Shown here: one piece after another, positions 36,383 to 44,061 of the stretch
Layout: each line of letters begins with the position of its first letter
How positions within the stretch are numbered: the first letter of the stretch is position 1
Assembly: GCA_020445405.1 (NCBI GenBank)
Contig: JAGRGQ010000006.1
Location: forward strand, 46,590-110,589
DNA: 64,000 nucleotides
Origin: Gammaproteobacteria bacterium
Lineage (GTDB): Bacteria > Pseudomonadota > Gammaproteobacteria > Chromatiales > Chromatiaceae
Direction: 5' to 3'
Notes under the pieces: model-generated
Database searches by the model: none
The model's input: the letters and a program-made list of their open reading frames with translations, nothing else
What the model was told of the DNA's origin: nothing
Program-made: the position numbers and the translations under genes

Positions 36383-37426
36383 ATGAAAACCGCTGCAGAT
36401 TTCTATAAGCCGCTTGCGATCGGTGCCCCGGCTCCCTGGCGTGAACTGCCCATCGTGCTGGAGCGCACCATCCATTTCTTTCCACCGCACATCGAAAAAA
36501 TGTGCGCCAAAGTCCCTGCCATGGTCAAACAGGTCGATGTGCTGCTGGGTAATCTGGAGGATGCCATCCCAATAGAGGCCAAAGAGGCCGCCAGAGCCGG
36601 ATTCATCAAGGTGGCAAAAGAGGTCGATTTTGGCGCCACCGGCTTGTGGACCCGTGTCAACGCCCTCAACAGTCCCTGGGGGCTTGATGATATTCTGCAA
36701 ATTGTCGAGTCGGTCGGGGATAAACTGGATGTGTTGATGATTCCAAAAGTCGAGGGTCCGTGGGACATCCATTATGTGGATCAGCTGCTGGCCCAGCTGG
36801 AGGCAAAGTACAACGTCAGGAAACCGATTCTGATTCATGCCATTCTTGAGACTGCCCAGGGGGTGAAGAATGTCAACGAGATTGCTCAGGCGAGCCCGCG
36901 AATGCACGGCATGAGTCTGGGCCCGGCGGATCTGGCAGCATCCCGCGGTATGAAGACCACCCGGGTAGGCGGCGGCCACCCCTTCTACGGTGTGCTGGCG
37001 GATCCGCGCACGGATGGGGGCGAACGTGCGTTCTTCCAGCAGGATCTCTGGCACTACACCGTCGCACGCATGGTCGATGCCTGCATGGCAAACGGTCTGA
37101 AGGCCTTTTACGGACCCTTCGGAGACTTTGACGACAGCGATGCCTGCAAGGCTCAGTTCCGCAACGCCTTCCTGCAGGGCTGCGTCGGCACCTGGACGCT
37201 GCATCCCAAACAGATCGAGATTGCCAAGGATGTCTTCAGTCCGGAGGTCAAGGAGGTTCTGTTCGCGAAGCGCATTCTGGAAGCCATGCCGGATGGTTCC
37301 GGTGCGGTATTGATCGACGGCAAGATGCAGGATGATGCTACCTGGAAGCAGGCGAATGTCATCGTAAAACTGGCCAAACTGGTGGCCAGCAAGGACCCAG
37401 AGCGTGCGGCTGCTTATGGCTTCTGA
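36383..37426 (+). CDS. mcl: Malyl-CoA/beta-methylmalyl-CoA/citramalyl-CoA lyase, Chloroflexus MclA-like
   Basis: A second HpcH/HpaI-type lyase (347 aa). Its sequence follows the trifunctional Chloroflexus enzyme of the 3-hydroxypropionate bi-cycle closely from end to end, as far as I recall it. Examples are [15 protein letters not shown] [73 protein letters not shown] and [10 protein letters not shown] with the catalytic Asp. In Chloroflexus this protein makes beta-methylmalyl-CoA and later splits citramalyl-CoA to acetyl-CoA and pyruvate. GGAGG precedes the ATG. A hairpin and 108 bp separate it from mct. Confidence 0.92.
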   Translation: MKTAADFYKPLAIGAPAPWRELPIVLERTIHFFPPHIEKMCAKVPAMVKQVDVLLGNLEDAIPIEAKEAARAGFIKVAKEVDFGATGLWTRVNALNSPWGLDDILQIVESVGDKLDVLMIPKVEGPWDIHYVDQLLAQLEAKYNVRKPILIHAILETAQGVKNVNEIAQASPRMHGMSLGPADLAASRGMKTTRVGGGHPFYGVLADPRTDGGERAFFQQDLWHYTVARMVDACMANGLKAFYGPFGDFDDSDACKAQFRNAFLQGCVGTWTLHPKQIEIAKDVFSPEVKEVLFAKRILEAMPDGSGAVLIDGKMQDDATWKQANVIVKLAKLVASKDPERAAAYGF

Positions 37427-37453
37427 AAGAGAGTTGGATCGATTTTGCATACT

Positions 37454-37480
37454 CGTCATGCCGGTGGTACCGGAATGACG
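37454..37480. repeat. REP-like palindrome between mcl and mct
   Basis: A 27-nt imperfect palindrome CGTCATGCCGGT-GGT-ACCGGAATGACG has 12-bp arms with one mismatch and a 3-nt loop. It lies within the cluster and could form a hairpin in the transcript. Confidence 0.6.
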
Positions 37481-37534
37481 GAGGAGCCGTTTCAGGACAG
37501 AGATCAATCAGCCTGATTGGAGAGCAATGGCATC

Positions 37535-38782
37535 ATGTTCAAAATACTGGAAGGAATGCGGATCGTCGAAGCCTCCGCTTTTGTAGCGGCTCCTTTAGGC
37601 GGCATGACGCTGGGTCAGATGGGTGCGGATGTGATTCGCTTCGATCCCCTTGAAGGGGGGCTGGATGCGCATCGCTGGCCCATAACCGACAAGAAACAGA
37701 GTCTATACTGGCCCGGGCTCAACAAGGGTAAACGGTCGCTGGCCGTCGACACCCGGCGACCGGAAGGGCGCGAGATAATCCGCAATCTGATCACCGCGCC
37801 CGGCGAGGGCAAGGGGATGTTTCTGACCAACTTTCCCACCTCCGGGGGCTGGATGAGTTACGACAGCCTGAAGCAGTACCGGAAAGATTTGATCATGGTC
37901 AACCTGTTGGGCAATCCGGATGGCAGCTCGGCGGTCGATTATACTGTCAATTGCGCGGCCGGTTTCCCTTACCTCACCGGCGATAGGGAAGACGAGAGCC
38001 GCACTCCGCATCCGGTTAACCATGTATTGCCGGCCTGGGATGCCATCGCGGGAATCAATCTGGCCATGGCGATGCTGGCCGCTGAGCGGCACCGGCGTCT
38101 GAAAGGTGAGGGTCAGTTGGTCAAGATAGCCTTGTCCGATATTGCTTTTGCGATGACCGGTAACCTGGGCTATATACAGGAAGCCCAACTCAACAAGACG
38201 GAGCGCCATGCCCAGGGTAACTATCTTTACGGGGCCTACGGCTGCGACTTTGACACCAGCGATCGAAGGCAGATCTATATAGTCGTCGTCACCAACAGGA
38301 TGTGGAGCGAACTGGGTAAAGCCACCGGATTGGCGGAGACGTTTCAGGCCATCGAGAGCAGACTGGGCCTGGATTTCAGGCATGAAGGTGACCGTTTTAT
38401 TGCCAGCGACGAGATCTCCGTGCCGCTGAAAGCGTGGTGCGGTGGCAGAACCCTGGCGGAAATCGATCAATGCTTTTCAGGGACAGGCGTCTGCTGGGGC
38501 CCCTATCAGACTTTTAAGCAGATGGTCCGGGATGATCCGCGTGTATCCACCGTTAACCCAATGTTTTCCACGTTGGAGCAGCCCGGCATAGGCTCTTATC
38601 TGGTGCCGGGATCACCGATCGAATTCGGTGCGCTGGAGCGGCAGCCCCCGCGCCGGGCGCCGATCCTGGGCGAACATACCGATGAAATTCTGAGTCAGGA
38701 TTTAGGCATGAGCGATAGTGAAATCGCCAAGTTGCGGGATACCGGCGTTGTGGCCGGACCGGTTGAACTGGAGGCAATATGA
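37535..38782 (+). CDS. mct: Mesaconyl-CoA C1-C4 CoA transferase
   Basis: Class III (CaiB/Frc) CoA transferase, 415 aa, that moves CoA within mesaconyl-CoA from C1 to C4. SAFVAAPLGGMTLGQMGADVIRFDP, LNKGKRSLAVD, VDYTVN and NHVLPAWDAIAG (with the nucleophilic Asp169 of the family) parallel the Chloroflexus enzyme. The C-terminus GEHTDEIL...GVVAGPVE also fits. ATG 37535 has GGAGAG 10 nt upstream; a TTG at 37517 would add 6 residues. Its stop overlaps the meh start (ATGA), so the two are translationally coupled. Confidence 0.92.
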   Translation: MFKILEGMRIVEASAFVAAPLGGMTLGQMGADVIRFDPLEGGLDAHRWPITDKKQSLYWPGLNKGKRSLAVDTRRPEGREIIRNLITAPGEGKGMFLTNFPTSGGWMSYDSLKQYRKDLIMVNLLGNPDGSSAVDYTVNCAAGFPYLTGDREDESRTPHPVNHVLPAWDAIAGINLAMAMLAAERHRRLKGEGQLVKIALSDIAFAMTGNLGYIQEAQLNKTERHAQGNYLYGAYGCDFDTSDRRQIYIVVVTNRMWSELGKATGLAETFQAIESRLGLDFRHEGDRFIASDEISVPLKAWCGGRTLAEIDQCFSGTGVCWGPYQTFKQMVRDDPRVSTVNPMFSTLEQPGIGSYLVPGSPIEFGALERQPPRRAPILGEHTDEILSQDLGMSDSEIAKLRDTGVVAGPVELEAI

Positions 38783-39630
38783 ACGGACAAGGTAAACCAT
38801 TGACTGACTGGATTGGTTCGAAGGAGTTGCGGGAGGATGTATTCAACCTCGCACCGGCGTTGGGTGTCAGTGCGTTGCTGGATCGTGACGCCGCTTCCCT
38901 TCAAGTGGGGAGTCCCCTGCCTGCGTTATGGCACTGGTTCTATTTCCTGCCGCAGGTACCCACCAGCAGAATCGGCCACGATGGACACCCGGAGCGGGGT
39001 GGATTTATGCCTCCGGTGGATCTTCCCCGGCGCATGTTTGCCGGTTCCAGAATGGAATTTATAAAGCCGGCGATCCTCGGTCGTGCTGCGCGCCGGGAGG
39101 GAGAGGTGCTCAATGTGCTGGAAAAATCGGGTAAGAGCGGAAAGCTGGTATTTGTAACGGTTGAGTACAGGATTTACCAGGACGATACGCTCTGCATCAA
39201 AGAGGAGCAGGATATTGTTTACAAGGAGGCAGGCGGCCGGATACCCGCTCCGGTTCCGCTGGACGCATGGGCGCCGTTACCGTCCGGAAGCTGGAGTCAG
39301 ATAGTCGAACCCAGTGAGGTCTTTCTGTTCCGGTTTTCAGCGCTCACTTTCAATGCCCACCGGATTCACTACGACCGCCGTTACGCAATGGACGAAGAGG
39401 GTTACCCGGGTCTGGTGGTTCATGGACCGTTGACTGCGCTGATGTTGGCCGAGTTGGCGGCACGCGGCAGTGCGAGACGTATCAGCGCCTTCTCCTTCCA
39501 GGGCCGCGCGCCACTGTTCGATTTGCATCCGTTCAGGCTGGTAGGCTTGCCCCGGGACGATAAAGTGATGTTGGAGGCTCAGGGCCCTGCCGGAGAGACA
39601 TCTTTGACAGCAACGGCGATGTTGGATTAA
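38779..39630 (+). CDS. meh: Mesaconyl-C4-CoA hydratase
   Basis: Hydrates mesaconyl-C4-CoA to (S)-citramalyl-CoA, the step before cleavage to pyruvate and acetyl-CoA. The 283-residue hot-dog-fold protein has an N-terminal MaoC-like half (LPALWHWFYFLPQVP, GFMPPVDLPRRMFAGSRMEF) and a C-terminal half with FSALTFNAHRIHYDRRYA and GLVVHGPLTALMLAEL, where the catalytic Asp/His pair lies. It resembles fungal/bacterial mesaconyl-CoA hydratases of the FAS1-dehydratase type. Coupled to mct by a 4-bp overlap. Confidence 0.9.
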   Translation: MNGQGKPLTDWIGSKELREDVFNLAPALGVSALLDRDAASLQVGSPLPALWHWFYFLPQVPTSRIGHDGHPERGGFMPPVDLPRRMFAGSRMEFIKPAILGRAARREGEVLNVLEKSGKSGKLVFVTVEYRIYQDDTLCIKEEQDIVYKEAGGRIPAPVPLDAWAPLPSGSWSQIVEPSEVFLFRFSALTFNAHRIHYDRRYAMDEEGYPGLVVHGPLTALMLAELAARGSARRISAFSFQGRAPLFDLHPFRLVGLPRDDKVMLEAQGPAGETSLTATAMLD

Positions 39631-39668
39631 TCGGAGTTCATCTCTTTACGATTGCTGGAGACTACCTG

Positions 39669-41600
39669 ATGAAAAGCAAAATTGTAACGGCGGAAGAGGC
39701 TGTTGCGCTGGTCCACGACGAGAATACCATCTGTTGCAATGGCTTTGTCCAGAGCGGTATTCCCGAAGCGCTTTTAGAAGCGCTGGAGAAGCGTTACCTG
39801 GAGACCGGGCATCCGAAGAATCTGCGCCTGTTTGCCGCCGCCGGTCAGGCGGATGGCAAGGAACGGGGTCTGAACCGGTTTGGCCACGAGGGGATGTTGC
39901 GCAAGGTGGTTTCCGGCAACTGGGGGCGCATGCCCAAGGTTGCAAAGCTGGCGCTGGATAACAAGGTATTTGCCTATAACCTGCCCCAGGGGGTGATCTG
40001 TCAGCTGTATCGTACGCTGGCCTCGGGCAAGCCGGGATTTTTCTCGAAAGTGGGTCTGCATACTTTTGTCGATCCCCGGTTGGAGGGTGGGCGGGTCAAT
40101 GAGGGCACTACCAAAGACATTGTGAAACTGGTGGAAGTGGAAGGGGAGGAGTGGCTGTTCTATACCGTAGGTACCGTGGATGTCGCCTTTATCCGGGGCA
40201 CCACCGCCGACCCGTCCGGTAACATCACCATGGAGAAGGAGTCCCTGACACTGGACAACCAGGCACAGGCTATGGCGGCTAAGAACTGCAACGGCATCGT
40301 CATTGCCCAGGTGGAGCGCATAGCCGAACAGGGCTCCCTGAATCCACGCGATGTCAAGGTACCGGGAATGCTGGTGGATTGCGTGGTGGTGGCGGAACCG
40401 CACAACCACATGCAGAGCTATGTCTGCCAGTACAGTCCGGCCTTTTCCAATGAGATCCGGGTTCCGTTGGACTCGCTGGAGCCGATGCCGCTGGATGCAC
40501 GCAAGATCATCGCACGCCGGGCCGCCTTTGAGCTGCCACCCAATGGTATAGTCAACCTCGGGGTAGGGGTGCCCGAAGGGGTGGCGGCGATCGCCAACGA
40601 AGAGAAGATAAGCCAATACATTACCCTCACCTCCGAAGCGGGTACCGTGGGCGGTGTTCTCGCGAGCGGCGGAAACTTCGGCGCCGGGGTCAATTCCGAT
40701 GCCATTTTCGACCAGAATCAGATGTTCGATTTCTACGACGGCGGCGGCCTGGACATGGCCTGCCTCGGCATGGCCGAATGCGATGAAAAGGGCAATGTCA
40801 ATGTCAGCCGGTTCGGTCCCAAGTTGATCGGTTGCGGCGGTTTCATCAATATCAGCCAGAACGCACGCAGCATGGTTTTCGCCGGCACGTTCACCGCGGG
40901 AGGGCTGGAAGTGGCGGTTTCGGAGGGCAGGCTGCAGATTCTCCGGGAGGGCAGATCGAGGAAATTCGTCAAACAGGTAAATCAGGTATCCTTCAGCGGC
41001 GACTATGCGATGAAGAAGGGGCAGCCGGTCTATTTCGTGACCGAACGCTGCGTGTTCCAGCGGGGCCGCAAGGGGCTGGTCCTGACCGAGGTTGCCCCGG
41101 GCATAGATATCGAAAAGGATATTATCGCCCATATGGATTTCACCCCTATCGTTCGGGATCCGGTGCTGATGGACAATCGAATCTTCCAGGAGGAGCCGAT
41201 GGGTCTGGAAGCGGATCTGCTGAACCTGGATCTGGCGGACCGGATCAGCTACGATCCGGCGCGCAACATCCTCTTCCTGAACTTCGAAGGAATGTACGTG
41301 CGGGTCAAGGAGGATATCTTCACGTTGCGGAATCTGTTGGAAAAACGCTGTAGGGAGATAGGCAAGCGGGTCGGCGTCTTCGTCAACTACGACACCTTTC
41401 GTATCAATGAGAATGTCGCGGATGATCTGGCGGAGATGGATCGCTATATGCTGGAACATTACTGGAGCAACATTACCCGCTACGCCACCAGCGCTTTCAT
41501 GCGCATGAAGCTGGATCAGGCTTTCTCCAGGCGCGACCTGGCGCCTCATGTGTTTGAACGCAAAGAGGAGGCGCAAGCTTTTCTGACCGCCGGAAAATAA
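39669..41600 (+). CDS. Fused family I CoA-transferase (Pct/YdiF-like) with C-terminal extension
   Basis: A 643-residue single chain combining alpha (about 1-270) and beta (about 275-520) halves of family I CoA transferases. The expected catalytic Glu is Glu323 in TLTSEAGTVGG, and the end of the core has HMDFTPIVRDP. Typical propionate/acetate CoA-transferases (about 520 aa) stop there; this one has about 120 further residues (521-643, acidic and helical) without a fold I can name. From its place between meh and mch it could activate propionate, malate, mesaconate or a related C3-C5 acid, or recycle CoA. Substrate is not determinable from sequence. TGGAGA precedes the ATG. Confidence 0.8.
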   Translation: MKSKIVTAEEAVALVHDENTICCNGFVQSGIPEALLEALEKRYLETGHPKNLRLFAAAGQADGKERGLNRFGHEGMLRKVVSGNWGRMPKVAKLALDNKVFAYNLPQGVICQLYRTLASGKPGFFSKVGLHTFVDPRLEGGRVNEGTTKDIVKLVEVEGEEWLFYTVGTVDVAFIRGTTADPSGNITMEKESLTLDNQAQAMAAKNCNGIVIAQVERIAEQGSLNPRDVKVPGMLVDCVVVAEPHNHMQSYVCQYSPAFSNEIRVPLDSLEPMPLDARKIIARRAAFELPPNGIVNLGVGVPEGVAAIANEEKISQYITLTSEAGTVGGVLASGGNFGAGVNSDAIFDQNQMFDFYDGGGLDMACLGMAECDEKGNVNVSRFGPKLIGCGGFINISQNARSMVFAGTFTAGGLEVAVSEGRLQILREGRSRKFVKQVNQVSFSGDYAMKKGQPVYFVTERCVFQRGRKGLVLTEVAPGIDIEKDIIAHMDFTPIVRDPVLMDNRIFQEEPMGLEADLLNLDLADRISYDPARNILFLNFEGMYVRVKEDIFTLRNLLEKRCREIGKRVGVFVNYDTFRINENVADDLAEMDRYMLEHYWSNITRYATSAFMRMKLDQAFSRRDLAPHVFERKEEAQAFLTAGK

Positions 41601-41702
41601 GACTTTACTTCAGTTGCCGCCGTCGGGAAGGGAGCTGCCTCCCTGCCCGACGTTCAGACCGCAAGTCACCGTCACTATCGCCAATACACCAGAGAGCGCA
41701 AT

Positions 41703-42761
41703 ATGGCCAATAAAACCAATCCGGGCAATTTCTTCGAAGATTTTCAGCTGGGCCAGAAGCTCATCCATGCCACTCCACGGACGATTACCCGGGGGGACAG
41801 CTCACTGTATACCGCGCTGTACGGCACCCGCTTTGCGGTGCACTCTTCGAGCACCTTCGCCCGCAGTATCGGTCTGCCCGAAGCGCCCCTCGACGATATG
41901 CTGGTGTTCCACGTGGTGTTCGGCAAAACTGTCCCGGACATTTCGCTCAACGCAATTGCCAATCTAGGCTACGCTCAGGGCAGATTCGGTCTGCCGGTCT
42001 ATCCCGGCGACACCGTCAACACCGTCTCCGAAGTGATCGGACTCAAGGAAAACTCCAATCGCAAGACCGGCACCGTCTACGTGCGTTCGGTGGGCACCAA
42101 CCAACGCGGCGAAGTGGTGCTGGACTACGTGCGCTGGGTGATGGTGCGCAAGAATGATTCCGCTGCCGATGTGGGCGGGGCAGTCCTGCCCGACCTGCCG
42201 AATGCCGTCGCCGCCGGGGAGTTGATTGTGCCGGAAGGACTCAGACTCTCCGAATACGATGGCCAGCTGGCGGGCAGCCCCCACTTCTGGGATGACTATG
42301 AAGCCGGGGAAAAGATCGATCATGTGGATGCGATGACGGTGGAGGAGAGCGACCACATGACCGCCACCCGGCTCTATCAGAATACCGCGAAGGTGCACTT
42401 CAACCAGCACACCGAGAAGGATGGGCGCTTCGGCAAGCGCATCGTCTACGGTGGTCATATCATCAGTCTGGCCCGGGCGTTGAGCTTCAACGGTCTGGCA
42501 AACGCCTTCAAGATAGCCGCTATCAACGGCGGCCGCCATGTGGCTCCCATTTTCGCCGGCGATACGGTCTATGCCTGGAGCGAAGTGCTGGAAAAAGAGG
42601 CGTTGCCGGGTAGGAATGATCTGGGCGCGCTGCGTTTGCGCATGATCGCCGCCAAGGATCATGCCTGCAGTGACTTCCCTTATAAGAGCGCCGACGGGAA
42701 GTACCATACCGCGGTAGTCCTGGATTTCGACTTCACTGTGTTGATGCCGCGTAGGGCATGA
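41703..42761 (+). CDS. mch: Mesaconyl-C1-CoA hydratase (beta-methylmalyl-CoA dehydratase)
   Basis: Dehydrates beta-methylmalyl-CoA to mesaconyl-C1-CoA. The 352-residue double hot-dog MaoC-type protein has an N-terminal half with FFEDFQLGQKLIHATPRTITRGD and a C-terminal half with HFWDDYEAGEKIDHVDAMTVEESDH. It has QNTAKVHFNQHTEKDGRFGKRIVYGGHIISLARALSFNGL and ends near FDFTVLMPR. Length agrees with the Chloroflexus enzyme. It is the last gene of the cluster, 102 bp after the CoA-transferase. A weak 7-bp hairpin (42772-42790) follows without a T-tract. Confidence 0.93.
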   Translation: MANKTNPGNFFEDFQLGQKLIHATPRTITRGDSSLYTALYGTRFAVHSSSTFARSIGLPEAPLDDMLVFHVVFGKTVPDISLNAIANLGYAQGRFGLPVYPGDTVNTVSEVIGLKENSNRKTGTVYVRSVGTNQRGEVVLDYVRWVMVRKNDSAADVGGAVLPDLPNAVAAGELIVPEGLRLSEYDGQLAGSPHFWDDYEAGEKIDHVDAMTVEESDHMTATRLYQNTAKVHFNQHTEKDGRFGKRIVYGGHIISLARALSFNGLANAFKIAAINGGRHVAPIFAGDTVYAWSEVLEKEALPGRNDLGALRLRMIAAKDHACSDFPYKSADGKYHTAVVLDFDFTVLMPRRA

Positions 42762-43229
42762 GCGTTGTGAGACATCCGGCGCGCGGATGTTCTGCTGAGT
42801 GCAGCTCCCGCGGCGTTTGCGCCTGTCACCATGGAGAGGCCATCTGAACCTGGGATCCCGGTTAACGCAACAGTGCTGCGATGCAGCCATGGGTTTATCC
42901 CCAACTCCGGACAGGGGTGATTCCTGCCAGTGGAAGCTGCATCGACATCGCTGAAAACCTGCCGGCATGTTTCTGTCTACACAATCAGTGTGCCGGATAC
43001 ATCCGCGTCTGCGAAGCGCGCCACTTCAGGCGAAGTGAGCATCAGATCCAATCGATTCGCATGCAGCAGCTTGGTTTTTTAGCGGGCGGAGGTGATGATC
43101 GGGCTGCGATTGTGAACGAACTCTGCGCGGCATGCAGTTGGGAGCGTCACTATCGGATCGAAAATGCCGGTGGCAGCAGTACAACACCGCTACCACCGAC
43201 TGATTTATCGACTGAACAATGGAGCAAGC
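42762..43229. other. 468-bp convergent intergenic region
   Basis: It contains a weak hairpin ACATCCG-GCGCG-CGGATGT (42772-42790). A 125-codon open frame at 42881 lacks protein-like composition and a ribosome site and is not called. Confidence 0.4.
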
Positions 43230-43706
43230 CTATCTTGCGCCACCCTCCAGTTGCCTGATGCGCTCTTTCAGGCGCTGTATTTCTGCCTCATTGGATCCAG
43301 CCGGTGCGCTGTATGCCGGAGCTCCGCCATAGCCTGGGGCGCCGCCGTAACCGTAGCCGGGAGCAGCGCCATAACCGGGTCCGCCATAACCGTAGCCGGG
43401 GGCACCCCCGTAACCGGGGCCGCCGTAACCGTATCCGGGGTCGCCGCCATAGCCGGGAGCGCCGCCGTAGCCGTAGCCCGGATCGCCGCCATAGCCATAA
43501 CCGGGAGCACCGCCATAACCGTAACCTGGACCTCCGCGATAATCACGCCGGTCATAGTTGTCGTCGTAACGATCCCTGTCTCTGTTTCCACCCAACCACC
43601 TGGAAGGATTCATCATATTACCCATATCGAAGGCGCAGGCTGAGTTTGCCGCCAGAATGCCGATCGCCACGATTAATATCTGTAATTTAGTTCCCCGGTT
43701 TTTCAC
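43230..43706 (-). CDS. Secreted Gly/Tyr/Pro-repeat protein with short C-terminal coiled coil
   Basis: The 158-residue protein has a signal peptide (to about ANSACA) and a charged Arg/Asp-rich stretch (RDRDRYDDNYDRRDYRGG). About ten copies of a PGYGYGG-type repeat with A/D/P variants follow, and then a heptad-like tail (EAEIQRLKERIRQLEGG). Its repeats recall sulfur-globule proteins and other envelope structural proteins, but the WGDGWGD block is absent, so membership is only a guess. GTG 43706 is chosen (GGGAGA 8 nt upstream); the longer frame from 43769 has no signal at its N-terminus. One Cys lies at the signal-peptide end; lipidation is unlikely, because no lipobox is seen. Confidence 0.75.
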   Translation of the reverse strand: MKNRGTKLQILIVAIGILAANSACAFDMGNMMNPSRWLGGNRDRDRYDDNYDRRDYRGGPGYGYGGAPGYGYGGDPGYGYGGAPGYGGDPGYGYGGPGYGGAPGYGYGGPGYGAAPGYGYGGAPGYGGAPAYSAPAGSNEAEIQRLKERIRQLEGGAR

Positions 43707-44061
43707 TGTATCGGTTTCTCCCTTTAAAAATAATCGCCCGGACAACTGATGTTGCGGGCAGGTTACCACACTGGAGTTATCTCACTAGCCGGTTGCAGCG
43801 TCAAATAAATCCGTATCGATGGATGCAGGTTCAAAAGACTTTGGTCTGCGGCTTTTTTGGTAACGCGCTAATGATGCTCTTTTTCCCGGGCAGAATTACC
43901 GCTGCCAAACGCCGCGCCGGTGTCAAATATTTTTACAATTGGACCACGATTTTCTGTGGCAGAGCGGGCTTTCCGATTGAAATCATTCGATAAAAATAAA
44001 GTGGCATCAAAAATGTATAATTTTATAAGCCTACCGTACCTTTTGGGCTGGAGAAAGTAAA
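43707..44061. other. 355-bp divergent intergenic region
   Basis: It holds the promoters of the Gly/Tyr-repeat gene and the peroxidase gene. The last 80 bp before the peroxidase are A/T-rich. GG and GC elements resembling a sigma-54 promoter were checked and are wrongly spaced. No gene is supported. Confidence 0.4.

Noticed and set aside
42881..43258. 125-codon open frame after mch
   Set aside because: Cys/His/Arg-rich shadow-like composition, no ribosome site, overlaps the end of the Gly/Tyr-repeat gene on the other strand.
43300..43560. Regular short repeats resembling a CRISPR array or minisatellite
   Set aside because: They are the codons of the PGYGYGG repeats in frame; no unique spacers of constant length.
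43940..44040. Sigma-54-like GG...GC elements before the PEP-CTERM peroxidase
   Set aside because: Spacing between GG and GC elements is wrong by one or more bases in each candidate.
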